Source: Dichetophora obliterata (lineage: Eukaryota > Arthropoda > Insecta > Diptera > Sciomyzidae). From it: 64,000 bases of DNA. This document shows, piece by piece, positions 53,038 to 63,854 of this stretch. The notes beneath the pieces were generated by a model. It searched no databases. It saw only the letters and a list, made by a program, of their open reading frames with translations, and was not told the DNA's origin. The stretch spans positions 303,931,408-303,995,407 of the forward strand of contig OY986435.1 in NCBI GenBank assembly GCA_963920525.1, in the 5' to 3' direction. A program made the position numbers and the translations under genes. Every line of letters begins with the position of its first letter. Position 1 is the stretch's first letter.

Positions 53038-53907
53038 CAGTGTGACCAGAAGATTTTTGAAGAAATATGCTTTCTGTTAAAAAACAAAATATGCTAAATA
53101 TTCCACTTTCAATTTTTATATTCCACGAAAATATACCACTTTCAATTTCAAAGACATATATCTAAATAAGACTAAATATGCATATAAAAGAAACACAGAA
53201 GCAAATTTAAAAACATTTATTTATTTATTTGATTGCTCTCGCACTTAAATTTATAAAACATAAGTTAATATTAAATAATTTATATTAATAAAACGTAAAC
53301 AAAACATATATCAGTTCATTTGTACTTTACAAAAGTCTTTTCAAGAATTATATTCTCTTAAAAATAGTCAAATACTTTTCTCACAGAAAAAACTTAATTT
53401 TTAAATCAAAAACATATAAGTGTATTACATATTGTCACCTAAAATACAAAAACCATAACAATATTTTTAATTTTTTGTAGAAGCCAAAAACATTTTAAAA
53501 TGGGACATATTTAAGATTTTAAAGCAATTTTTTGGACAAATACCTAAAAATATCTACTTAATAAAAGAATCCAATCAAACAAACATATAAGCAAATTTAA
53601 TTCACTTTTTAAGATGCGTCAAGTTATTCAATGAATTGTAATAAAATTGACAACGAAGAAGTTAACCACAAAACGATGTCCTTATATTGCGTTTTAAAAG
53701 GTGTTTCAGAGATGAAAAAATTTGCAAAAAATTATCATTTAGTAACCAAATAGACATTTTTAATAGCAATTTTTGTTAATTTAAAAAGAAATATAGGAAT
53801 AAAAAAATATTCCACTTTTTATGCTGCATATTTTTATAAAAAAAAATATGCTTCCCGAAGGTAAAATAGGCCAAAGTGGAATATAATATTCCACTCTGGT
53901 CACACTG
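53038..53907. mobile_element. hAT MITE, 870 bp, perfect 8-bp duplication GTCCTATT
   Basis: TIR CAGTGTGACCAGA at both ends (53038-53050; inverse 53895-53907). GTCCTATT flanks it exactly at 53030-53037 and 53908-53915. Internal TATTCCACTTT words repeat near both ends (about 53100, 53145; 53808, 53880). AT-rich and without transposase. The perfect duplication implies a young insertion. Confidence 0.92.
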
Positions 53908-53915
53908 GTCCTATT

Positions 53916-55846
53916 ATATGTTTTCCCCCTATATTTGTTCTGAAAATATTACTCTCTATTTGGCAAACTTTTTGGGGTTCTCATACAAAACATGATGACA
54001 AATGTAGAATATAGTTAATTGTTCATTCGAATTAACACTCAGAAGGGCCAAATATATGAAGTGCTCCTATCATTTTTTCACCATATGCCTCGCTTCTGGG
54101 AGTCTCCCTACAAAAATCTGTCGTTCTAAATTTGTCATTTTTTGGATTTTCACCCAAGCAAATCAACAAAACAAGGTGTGGCTTCGTAAAAGATTCCAAT
54201 TATTAGGGAGCTAGTTATCTCGTAGTTATCAAAATAAGAAAGACCCCATAGATTTAACAAAAAAAAAAAAAAAAAACCAATGTAGTTTTTGGAGCATTAT
54301 TTTATTTCAAAATATGAACTCTATACTATTTTAGGGACTTATTTCAGAGGTGTCTCTGAAAATTTCCTTTTATTTTTATTGCCTCCGGAAAAAATTTTCC
54401 GAAAAAAACTTGTCTTTAAACAAGCAACATAATAAAAAAATCTGAATACAACAAAAGTAGACTTTTCACTGTTCAAATAATTGTCGAAAAATCTAACAAG
54501 AGTGAAATTAGAGCATAACTTTTCTACCTCACAAAATAACGCTTTTACGACGCTTCTTCTTATTGCGATTTTCTTCTTCGATACAAAATTTGATTTAAAC
54601 AATGACACAACAAACATAACATCGTCATACACACGGTGCATAAAAAAGAATGAATTCAGAAATTTTTCATCCTATGACCACCCCCCCAAACAAACCCTCA
54701 TTTATAAACTAATCCTCCCTTCCGCCCCTTTTCCGCACCACCCCTACTACATTGAGTGAGACTGACATGAAAGCTCGTTCAAACTCTTGAAACTAGGTCA
54801 ATAGAAAATCCATTGTAAAGGATTTTTTGTGAGTGTTCGTTTTTGCTTTTACTGTTGATACTGGTGTATTTTTTGCTGTTGGTGTTTAGTTTTTATTGAT
54901 GACTAGGTCGCTGGGTGGCTTTTACGTTGTCACCAATACCTCAGTTGTAAGTGTTGTTGTTGGTAGATTTTCGGTTTGCTATTTTAACCACACTGAAACC
55001 GTTTCATCGTGCTCACACCGTGACACTAAATCAACTTGATATCTAGTGTAGCGGTTAATGTAATCCAATTTTTTGTGTCTGCCCGGTCGAAATATTCATT
55101 TTTTTGTTTTTGTATTGCTTTTGAGTATTCGAGTTTTACTTAAAATGACGCAGATTGGAGCAACAAGTATTGTTTTTTAAACAATTTGTATCTTTTGGTT
55201 TTTAAGGTTGTTTTTAAGGTTGAGGTTGCGCTAAAATATTATAACTAAATAGATTAATATGCTTCTAAATAATTAAGGTATTCCGCTATACAAATAGCAC
55301 ATAATTTAAAAATCTCTACAATTTCAGTTTAGTTTACATTTTGATTAAATAGTTTTCTTCTTAAAAGGGGCGTGTAATAAATAAATGGAGGTATTTCAAC
55401 AAATATTTTTTTAAGCAGAAAGATAAAAGATTTTTAAGTGTAAAAAATCAGATCTGTTAAAAATCGTTATAAGGTATATTGCAGGGTTCAGAAATCTTCA
55501 CTCATGAAAAAAATCTCCTACATAAATGATGTTAAGATGACACCGATGTTTTTAAATAAAGAATTAAAGCGATTTCAAGAACAACGTGACCATTTTATTA
55601 AAGATTAAAATTAGAAAAGGAAGAAAAAACGGAAACAAGTAAAGAATACAATGCAATGGAAGTGAATAATAATATTGTAAAAGATAAACGTCAAAGTATG
55701 TTGGACTGACATATGATGCATGTTGCCACCTTCCAACAAATGAAAATAAACACTCTTTGAAGAACACAACAAACAATATTATTTTCATTTCATTTTTGTG
55801 TGGAACAGAATTGGCGTGCTGTCCACCATTCTTCATGAATTCTTCG
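53916..55846. other. 1.9-kb unassigned gap
   Basis: A run of about 18 A at 54260. No recognisable gene or repeat; scattered small frames are not convincing. Confidence 0.4.
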
Positions 55847-56515
55847 CTTTAATATTTGCTTGTGGTTCACGTACACAAGCAAAGATCGATCTCAACGATT
55901 TGCTGTGATTCCGTCTCGATCTTGTGTTTGCTTCAAAATGTTCATGTTGAAGAATTCTGGCCTTCGTAAAGACAAAAGTGAAGACAATTTTTCCAACACT
56001 ACTTGCTCGTGTTGGAAAAATCTGGCGGTCATGAAGTTAAAAATTAATGTAATGATGTTTTTTTGCTTTGCATAAACCGATCACTATCATTGCGAGAAGA
56101 CAAAAGGATAAGCTTTTTGCAAAGAATCGCACGAATCATAGAAATATTTAAAAAATTTGTAACATTTGGCCAATGTACAGGCCAACAGGTAGTTTTTGTC
56201 GTCACACATTAGTAGTGATCGATTTATTATAACATTTTAACACGAACAAGTGGTGTTTGAAAAATTGTCTTAATTTTTGTCTTCACGAAGGTCTAGGGAC
56301 GAATTACAGCATCCGTGATCGAGCAAAATTGTACAAGATAGGCACATGTCTCGTCGTGCCCTTCGTTTCGTAATTTTTCTCGATCACGGATGCTGTAATT
56401 CGGCCCCTGAATTTTTCAACAAAAACATTTTGAAGCAAACACAAGTTCGAAACGGAATCACAGTGAATCGATGAGATCGATCTATTTTTGTGTACGTGAA
56501 ACACAAGAAAATATT
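55847..56515. repeat. foldback element with ~170-bp arms
   Basis: Left arm 55847-56010 (TTCACGTACAC…ATCGATCTCA…CTGTGATTCCGT…GCTTCAAAATGTT…CCTTCGTAAAGACAAAAGTG) is matched in inverse by 56225-56285 plus 56408-56515. The right arm is split by a hairpin of about 112 bp that the left arm lacks. Loop about 56010-56225. No coding frame survives. Confidence 0.75.
56294..56407. repeat. short hairpin MITE with perfect 23-bp arms, nested in a foldback
   Basis: 56301-56323 and 56379-56401 are perfect inverted copies (starting GAATTACAGCATCCGTGATC) around a 55-base loop. It interrupts the right foldback arm (ACGAAGGTCT / TGAATTTTT), whereas the left arm reads across (inverse of ACGAAGGCCAGAATTC). Too short to classify. 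Confidence 0.75.
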
Positions 56516-56532
56516 TACTTTGTCCACACTAA

Positions 56533-56822
56533 GGCCGCATTCATAGTGGACGCTTTGGCTGAAGCTGATGCATAAAGCTGCTTTGTCGAGCTTTTTGTAA
56601 ACTCTTATTCAACGCTGCACAAAGTAGCTTATTGAGTTTATTGGTGTTCATAGTGCGCGCTTCATGCTTATGGCTGAGATGCTTTGTTTTCATTTGTCTC
56701 TTTGGAAAATAATGCACTCAATTGCGTTTTGCAAAGTACTTAGCACTATGAACAATTATACACAAAGCATTTTTCAGCTAAACCTCTCTGCTAAGCTAAA
56801 AGCGTTTGCTAAGAACGAGGCC
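56533..56822. mobile_element. PIF/Harbinger-like MITE, 290 bp, TAA duplication
   Basis: GGCCGCATTCATAGTGG at the left and inverse GGCCTCGTTCTTAGCAA at the right, with TAA at 56530-56532 and 56823-56825. Interior carries GCTGAxGCT words. A 3-bp T(A/T)A duplication with a GG(C/G)C start fits PIF/Harbinger MITEs (inference). Confidence 0.65.
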
Positions 56823-56825
56823 TAA

Positions 56826-57904
56826 GTCCGAAAAGCCGCTTTCTTAGTATTAACGTAGTATTCGGCCAGTGTGTGAACACAAAGTTAAAATGAAAATAAA
56901 ATTGTGTGTTGTGTGCTTCAAGCAAATGTTTGTGAATGGTACAACCAATAACAATTTTCAGATTCTTGCATTCAAAGGACTCGGAAAATATAAAAGAAAG
57001 GATTTCTTGGGTAAACAATATGTACTAATTAATATAATTTCCTAACACCGACAAACGAAGGATTTTAAAGTTCTAAGCTTGCAGATACTATTGTAGGCAG
57101 GACTTCTAAAAATAAAATAAAAAATATTGGGAAAAAATTAAAAAGTGTGATTAAAAACCGACATTGAAAGTTTTACATGTTTTTTTTTTTTTTTTTTTTT
57201 TTGAAAACAGGCGCTAACTCCAGGCACCCAGTTAGCCTGAGTTAAAATTCTGAGTATACAGATACCTGAGATTGTATGCAGGACTTATAAAAATAAAAAT
57301 TATATTCATATTAATTTAAATTAATTTTATTTAAACCCTCTTTATGGGGGAAAATATGAATTATTCAAAATATTAAAAATTGCGATTTATAGATGCCATC
57401 AAACTTTTAAATGCGTTTATCTCCAAACTTGGTTTATATGGGTTAGCACCTTATTACTGTCCCAACCCTTCAACTATTGAAGTAAACATGAAAGCCGAAC
57501 AAAAGACCGCGCTTTTTCCCTTCAATAAACGCAAACAACACAAAACAATTTTGTGACACTTCAAAAAGTCAATAAAGGCCAATACGGATACCTTTTTTTT
57601 GACAACACCCGGCTAGCTATACGTTCAGTTATAGGCATAAGCTTATGCCAGCATATCGACGTCCGCAGATTTATGTGGTACACACGCCATTTGAGTTAAT
57701 GGTACAATTTTTAATTAATTTTACGAGTACGGTAAATGATTGAAGAGGTCACCGAAAATTTCTGCTTAAAGGTACATAGAGTAAAGTATACACAAAATAT
57801 CTGTTTTTGGAAAAGATATCAAAACACTATTAAATCAAAATTGTCAAAATGGTGCATGGAGCACATCAATCTCCAGACGACTGTACGTCTATTAGACCGA
57901 ACCA
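56826..57904. other. gap with poly-T and a small direct repeat
   Basis: About 23 T at 57180-57203. GATACTATTGTAGGCAGGAC (57086) and TTGTATGCAGGACTTATAAA (57274) share a GCAGGACTT(C/A)TAAAAATAAAA word. No gene. Confidence 0.45.
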
Positions 57905-58330
57905 TTTTTTGTGAGCGCACAGGAATAAAAATGTTCGATAATGAATCGAAAACAAGCAATAGAAGCAAGAACAAGAATAGAAACGAGAAATTTGGTACGA
58001 AAATATGGATGTTTAGTACTCGACCATAGACGGTAGGTGGCGCTGCACCCGTTTTTAAAATTCAGTGAACTATAAACCCGATAATCATACATAACATGAA
58101 TAATAATGAGGTTTTTCAAGGTCTAACCTTACGTTTTTGGAGTCGCTGAAGATAGTGTAATAAATTTTGATTTGATTAGCTTGCTAGATTTAGAGATATT
58201 TAAAAAAAGCTGCAACACCAAAAAACACATATGTTTTTTTTAAATATGTTTTAAATATGTTCAAGGCTTAATACGTCTTGTAAAAATTTTATCAGATTTT
58301 TTCAATAACATTTTTATAGTCGGCATATTT

Positions 58331-58476
58331 AGTTCAAGTGATATAAAATTTATTTTGATCCACTTGTTAGATTTTCAGTTACATATTCAAAAAAAGGTAG
58401 CAAAGTTCAAGAGATATAAAATTTATTTTGATCCACTTGTTAGATTTTCAGTTACATATTAAAAAAAAAAGGTAGC
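58331..58476 (+). repeat. 73-bp tandem pair
   Basis: AGTTCAAGTGATATAAAATT (58331) and AGTTCAAGAGATATAAAATT (58404) start two nearly identical copies ending in A-runs plus GGTAGCAAA. Likely replication slippage. Confidence 0.85.
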
Positions 58477-58844
58477 AAAAAAAGGCATGATACATAAGGC
58501 TCACCGGAGCTCCACCATTCCTCTTTTTGGACGAATATTCCTCAGAGATTTTTTAGTTTCCGTACAAAGCTCCGTTAATCAATTGGCTGGCCCAAAAAAA
58601 CGTCCCTCAATGCCAATAACGGCTAACATATTCGCCTTTATGAAACTGTCTCCTTTAGAGCGAGGTACCGAAACGCCAAAGCTTGAATGACTGCTTTATT
58701 AGTACGCTCACCGGAATAGGGAAAGTTAAAGGTATCAAATCAGTTATTTAAATTTGCCGTTACATTTTTCAGTGACTCCATAATTCCTCAATCGAGTGAT
58801 GATATCACAAATTGTTTTTCAGAAGCGGTTTCACACAATATAAT

Positions 58845-59270
58845 TAGGGTGCTCACAGTTTCGATTTATCTGGTGTGGTATCTTTGCCGACTGTTAACTT
58901 TAAAATATTTTGCCATCTGGTAACTATTTTTGTTTTTGTTTTGCATACAAAATAAAGATAACACAAAGTATTACAATTGCCATGCTTTGAAGCGTGTTTG
59001 TCTTTTGTTGTAATGTGGTAATGCTGACAGTTAATTTATTTTTTGTTCAGAAAATGGAAGCAGAAGATCCTATTGGAAAGGAAAGTGAAATAAATTTGAA
59101 CAAATTAATGTTGAACTTTGAATTGATTGAACTTTTCTTCTCAGGTGAAGCAGAAGCATTTGCAAATGTGAATTTTAGAATTAATATGTAAAGGGGTGCT
59201 CACACTTTTAATGAGTTATCTTTCTAAAGTTACCACATATTAACTTTAAAAGGAAACTGTGAATACCCTA
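58845..59270. mobile_element. candidate TIR element, ~426 bp, with a small exon-like frame
   Basis: TAGGGTGCTCACAGTTTC at the left, inverse TAGGGTATTCACAGTTTC at the right (16 of 18), and a second direct-type copy GGGGTGCTCACACTTTT at 59193. Inside, TTTTTTGTTCAG/AAAATGG looks like a splice acceptor just before a frame at 59054-59191: MEAEDPIGKESEINLNKLML…. That peptide is unassigned. Target duplication is not evident. Confidence 0.5.
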
Positions 59271-59336
59271 AATATTTTCACAGTAAAATTTCTTATATTA
59301 CTGCTGATGACGTGCGAAACATATCGGCGGCAGTAA

Positions 59337-59387
59337 GAAAACCCGCGGTATACTATTTACAATGTATTTAATATACCGCGGGCTTAC
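59337..59387. repeat. strong stem-loop, perfect 11-bp arms
   Basis: CCCGCGGTATA (59342-59352) and TATACCGCGGG (59372-59382), loop 19 bases, extended by GTAAG/CTTAC across a 4-base bulge. GC-rich arms in AT-rich DNA are unusual. An upstream GCTGATGACGTGCGAAAC-GCAGTAAG hairpin (59288-59328) lies next to it. Role unknown. Confidence 0.7.
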
Positions 59388-59410
59388 TTGTTACGTTTTG
59401 TATTCTTATA

Positions 59411-59650
59411 CAGTGTTGCGCAAAACAATAGCAACAAAATCAGTGCGCTGCTATAAAATCGTGTATCTTTTTAAATATTGAGAACACACCAAAATGATTA
59501 TAGGAACCAAAGCATATACTTATACATCACCTTAAAAACAAATCATGTTCAAATTTGGTCTTGTTTTTTTTAATTAATTTAAAATTAATGTGACTACATT
59601 CAATTTGTCTGAGAGCAAAACTATGTGTTGATATTTTTTGCGCAACACTG
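59411..59650. mobile_element. mariner/Tc1-type MITE, 240 bp, TA duplication
   Basis: CAGTGTTGCGCAAAA is a perfect 15-bp TIR (59411-59425; inverse 59636-59650), with TA at 59409-59410 and 59651-59652. No coding capacity. Confidence 0.85.
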
Positions 59651-60045
59651 TATATTATGATGTGTTTTTTTGCAACTATAAATATATCAAGTCGATCAAA
59701 ATAAAAATATATATATATATTTCTTGAACTAACTAATAAGTGTCGAAGGAGTGTGCGACCACTCATTTTTTTAATAAATATGCCGTCTACAAAAATTGAT
59801 ATTAAAAAAATTTAGCAAGCGGATCAAATCAAAAATTATATTACTATCTTCAGCGACTGTAAAAACGTAAGGTTAGACCTTGAAAAACCTCATTATTATT
59901 CATGTCATGTATTATTACTGGGTTCATAGATCACTGAATTTTAAAAACGTGCTAAAGTATTTAAGTACTAAACATTAATATTTTCGTTCCAGGGCTTGTT
60001 TTCGATACATAATCGAACATTTTTAGCCCTGTGCTCACAAATAAA

Positions 60046-61043
60046 ATTACACTCTATGTTTTTTGGGCAGGTCTAGTGTTTTTTATAGTCATCCCTTTGG
60101 ATATCGAGCTCATCATATGAAGTTAAGAGTGCTATAGTATTTGTGACCAACCAAAACCTTTCATTCTTAATTTTGAATAATCGTAGCATAAACGTTATAA
60201 AAAACCATAAATTTAAAATTTTTTGATTTTCCGAAACTATGACATCGGAATAAATTTCTTAAGGGGAGGTTCTATTAGAAACGTAATTTCACGTAAAGTA
60301 TTTCAGGATTTTTTGTTGTGCGGACGTAAATCTTTTTTGGAAAAATCTTTTGTGGAATTTATTAGTGTATATTTCAAGAACATTATACAATTTTTTCGAT
60401 GAAAAATAATTCAAAATGGCGGCTGAAGGTCTCGCTGATCAAAGCTGTGCGCCACGATATTCGATGTGCGCTGTACACTCTACAGCCCTGCCAGTTGATC
60501 TGAAACGAAAAAACAAAAAAATTATTAACCTAGATGAAATTTGGAAGCCTTGTTGTTTCCGATTTTAATAAAACCTTTTTTAAAAAAATGTCTTCTCTTT
60601 GAAAAAAACCCTATTTTTCCTCCTTTTTTTTTGCTGTAACGTTAAAAAATAATGATAATAAATTTTTTTGGAAAAAAGCTTCCCTAAAAGGGCGCGCTTT
60701 CCTTAAATAAAAAGGCCCCCTAAATTGAATAAGCTCTAATTTGAGCCATAAAACATTCAAATCGGTCATTGAAGTCGTTGAAGCGGAATCGTCTACAGCG
60801 CGGAAAAAAAGTTGTTCCGAGAAAAACGCGTTTATACCTGTTTTTCGGCCGACGCACAGTGGGTTCAAATTCCAAAAAATGGAGATTAATTCACCTAGAA
60901 GTCGCAGGGAATTTTTGACTTTTGTTTTAGTTAGATTGGGTACAAATAAGAAAAAAAATTCTGTCCGTCCGTCCGTTTGTCCGCCTTTCGATATGATTAA
61001 AGTCGTAATTTTGAAGCTATCGTATTGAAAGTGTTTTATTTAA
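60046..61043. other. 1-kb unassigned gap
   Basis: Contains GTCCGTCCGTCC (60963) and no recognisable gene. 60420-60490 is locally GC-richer (ATGGCGGCTGAAGGTCTCGC) without a frame. Confidence 0.4.
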
Positions 61044-61352
61044 CCCATTTCCGGCGGCTCCTTAACTACCGGGCCAAAATCGATGAAACTTCGTCCAGAG
61101 TCTATATATCACACTAAACTTTATCTGGCAAAATAAAAAAACATAAAAAAATAAAAAAAACCAAATATTGCGACGCGCATTCGTCGTAAAATCCAAGTAA
61201 ACGACCGAATCGACTAAAACCAAAAATAATGTATATTGTCAAAGATTCATACTAACATAATCCCTACAGTGCCCGGTTATATCACTTTCGCGCTCACCTG
61301 GAGAAAATTCTAAAGTTACTGGTGCAAAAGTGCACCAATAGCTGGAAATGGG
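61044..61352. mobile_element. piggyBac-type MITE, 309 bp, TTAA duplication
   Basis: CCCATTTCCGGC and inverse CCCATTTCCAGC (11 of 12) between TTAA (61040-61043; 61353-61356). The CCC start with TTAA is the piggyBac signature. The TIR is not the same as either of the other two TTAA elements in the window, so a third family. Confidence 0.82.
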
Positions 61353-61650
61353 TTAAGCTTGTATCTGAATTTTAAAGATAAATTTAAAAACTGAGCCAAA
61401 CCGGATCAAAACCACGCCTACCTCTCATACAGACTTAATTTTAAACGTAAAATCTCTTCAAAATCTACAAAATTAAAAAATGCCATGAAATTTTGCACGT
61501 AAGCCTTCCTCTTCAATATAAATTCTAGCTATGAAATTCGGCAAAATCAGATGAAAACCACGCCTACTTCCCATACATAATGACGCCATCTAAATAGAAA
61601 AACCTTCATAAATTCCTCAAAAATTAATTCATTGCATAATACAAATAAGT

Positions 61651-63032
61651 TGTTTGATAGTTTAAAATCGTTTATTGAGCTTTTGGTCAAAGTTAGAACA
61701 ATTAATTGTTCAAACGAATCTTTCCAGAGAAACAACAACAACAACATTTTATCAATATGCAAAGAAAAAAATCACTAGCTGATTTTATTGCAATTTCGGC
61801 CCTGCTAAAGGCTTCATCAGAAATCTTTGTGATACCCGTGCAAGCGCGCACTAACGCACTGCACCGCAGAGGCGATGAGATTTTAAGTGTCAATTTCTCA
61901 GTTTTTCTTCCATTTCATAATTTCACATTTGTTGTTGTATTTTTGCTTAACTTTAGTCTCTATGCTTATGTTATTATTATGGAGTCCAACAGTCTGCTGG
62001 AAGTCTTCCACTAACAAAGCATGGCTACTGAAGTTGTTTTTAGATTTTTGCTGATATATTTTCAGCTTGTTTCTGTTTGGTCGTGCTCTACCATTGGATT
62101 AAACTTTTTTCTAAATGACATTGTAAATGATTTAAACTATCAAACATTTAGAATTTGTATTTAAATCATATAAAATCAACATAATAAATAACAAGTTCAT
62201 TTAGGAAAAACTTTAATCAAATGGTATAGTACGACCAAACAGAAACAAGCTGAAAATATATCAGCAAAAATCTAAAAACAACTTCAGTAACCATGCTTTG
62301 TTAGTGGAAAACTTCCAGCCAGACTGTTGGACTCCGTAATAATAACATAAGCATAAAGACTAAAGTAACAGTCCACCCTAAACAAGTGCGCGTGCGTGGT
62401 GGTTTAACTGTCAAAATCGGCTCATGCACATACATTTTGTATGAAGCCTACCGAAACACGCACCGGACTACCGCAACATGAATCCAATTTCCAATTTTGA
62501 CAGTGCGTTCGGATGGTGAAGTTGGCTGCATAAAACCAAAGTATTAGAACAAAGAGCAATCAGCTGCTATTAATTAATTAATCTCAATTGCAAATGGAAG
62601 TATTTGTAATACTAACAGATTTTTACACAATACTAAAAGTTTTTTAAGATTTTTAAACCATCAGACTGAGCTGGTTCGAGAGCAGCAGTTCTTTGCGTGG
62701 CGCTTGGGTACGCAGCGCAACGCGCACTTGTTCAACAACAAACGTGAGAATGTGAAATGGGAGAAAAAAATGAGAAATTGACACTTCAAATCTCATCGCC
62801 TCTGTGGTGCAGTGCGCTAGTGCGCGTGCACGGGTATCATAAAGATTTCTGATGAAGCCTTTCTTGCAATAAAATTGCAATAAAATTTTATTGCAATTAA
62901 ATCAGCTAGTGATTTTTTCCTTTTCATATTGAAAAAACGTTATTGTTGTTGTTTCTGTGGATAGATTCGTTAGAACAATTAATTGTTCTAACTTTGACCT
63001 AAAGCTCAATAAACCATTTCAAACTATCAAAT
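61651..63032. repeat. composite palindrome built from two inverted SINE-like modules
   Basis: SINE-like modules lie head to head at 61651-61938 and 62733-63032 (inverse of each other, same core as 18115-18360). On the strand that reads the tRNA-like head they start near GCCTCTG(T/C)GGTGCAGTGC and run to TTGACC-AAAGCTC-AATAAA. Between them is a second inverted repeat (61948-62123 / 62192-62368) and a 62380-62730 segment with GTTTAACTGTCAAAAT / ATTTTGACAGTGCG. The whole could fold as a hairpin of more than 1 kb. The minus-strand open frame over the left module (61702-61893) mirrors the one at 18124-18333 and is not a gene. Confidence 0.75.
61948..62368. repeat. inverted repeat, ~175-bp arms, 68-bp loop
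   Basis: Left arm begins TTAACTTTAGTCTCTATGC and holds TTATTATTATGGAGTCCAAC and GCTGATATATTTTCAGCTTG; the right arm is the same in inverse (GACTGTTGGACTCCGTAATA, CAAGCTGAAAATATATCAGC). The loop 62124-62191 is the foldback word ATTTAGAATTTGTATTTAAA with AATCATATAAAATCAAC. Confidence 0.88.
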
Positions 63033-63612
63033 ATTAAATTTGTATTTAAAATCAAGTATGAATTAAACTATCAAACATTTGGAATTTGTATTTAAATCAT
63101 ATAAAATCAACATAATAATAAAAATTATTTTAATAATTAAAATGCATTTTTAATTTAAAATTCGGAGAAATTGGAAAAACCACGCCTATCTTCCATGCAA
63201 AGTGACGTCATCAATATAATAAAAAGTTCAAATCTTCGGCCCAGTCGAAAATCATTCCTTATAACTTTTTTGTAAAAAAATTCATAACAATGTTATATGG
63301 GTCATTATTTTACAAACCGTACAGATTTGAACAAAAAAGACTGACCCATTTTTGATTTGCATGAAATTTTTTTTACGGGTTCTATATCAAAAAAAAAAAA
63401 AAGATACACGTGCTCGAGGATTTTTTTGTTTTTGATAATAGACTTAAAAGTAAAAAAGTTTTAAATTTTCGTGATTTTTGCCTTGAAGACTAATTTTCAA
63501 ATTTTCGATTTCGCCATTTCGTTGTCTACTGATTTTTATATTGTTGTTTGTTTCGTAATTAGGTGTCGGTAGCTTAAATTTTAAATAAATTTAAACCAAT
63601 CTTACCCACCAC
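63033..63612. repeat. foldback tail and AAACCACGCCTA-containing repeat
   Basis: 63033-63120 continues the AACTATCAAACATTTGGAAT / ATATAAAATCAACATAATAA foldback words. GGAAAAACCACGCCTATCTT at 63172 matches ATGAAAACCACGCCTACTTC at 61552 and a third at 61408 (CAAAACCACGCCTACCTC), each followed by a TGACG(T/C)CATC-type block. The remainder is unassigned. Confidence 0.5.
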
Positions 63613-63615
63613 TTA

Positions 63616-63854
63616 GGGCCAACTTTTCAGTGCGAGTTTAAACTCTAGTCAAATTAAACCGAGCTTAAGTCTCCAAAATTGAACGTTTAAACTAGGTTTA
63701 GGCAAAAAAGAAACACATTAAATGATAATTTAAGTCAATTTAACTTAAACGAATGCTAAAATATCTAGTTAAACCGAGTTTAAACGTCAAATTTTGGTGA
63801 GTTAAGCTCGGTTTAATTTGACTAGAGTATAAACTCGCACTGAAAAATTGGCCC
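63616..63854. mobile_element. PIF/Harbinger-like MITE, 239 bp, TTA duplication, long TIR
   Basis: TIRs of about 85 bp start GGGCCAA(C/T)TTTTCAGTGC and include CTAGTCAAATTAAACCGAGC; TTA flanks both ends (63613-63615; 63855-63857). The loop is only about 65 bases, so the element is close to a full foldback. Arms are highly similar, which suggests recent activity. Superfamily from TTA + GGGCC is inference. Confidence 0.82.

Larger units (their letters stand above)
57905..60045. repeat. long inverted repeat (~250-300-bp arms) enclosing other elements
   Basis: 57905-58200 and 59805-60045 are inverted copies: TGAGGTTTTTCAAGGTCTAA with CCTTACGTTTTT, AAAATGTTCGAT, TCGAAAACAAGC and GTTTTTAAAATTCAGTGA all recur in inverse order. 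The left arm holds extra GAACAAGAATAGAAACG-like sequence. Between the arms are a tandem pair, a putative TIR element, a strong hairpin and a 240-bp MITE. Could be one large foldback or two inverted copies of a repeat. Confidence 0.75.

Noticed and set aside
55564..55836. Minus-strand 90-codon frame
   Set aside because: Composition-driven hydrophobic translation of AT-rich DNA; no domain or conserved start.
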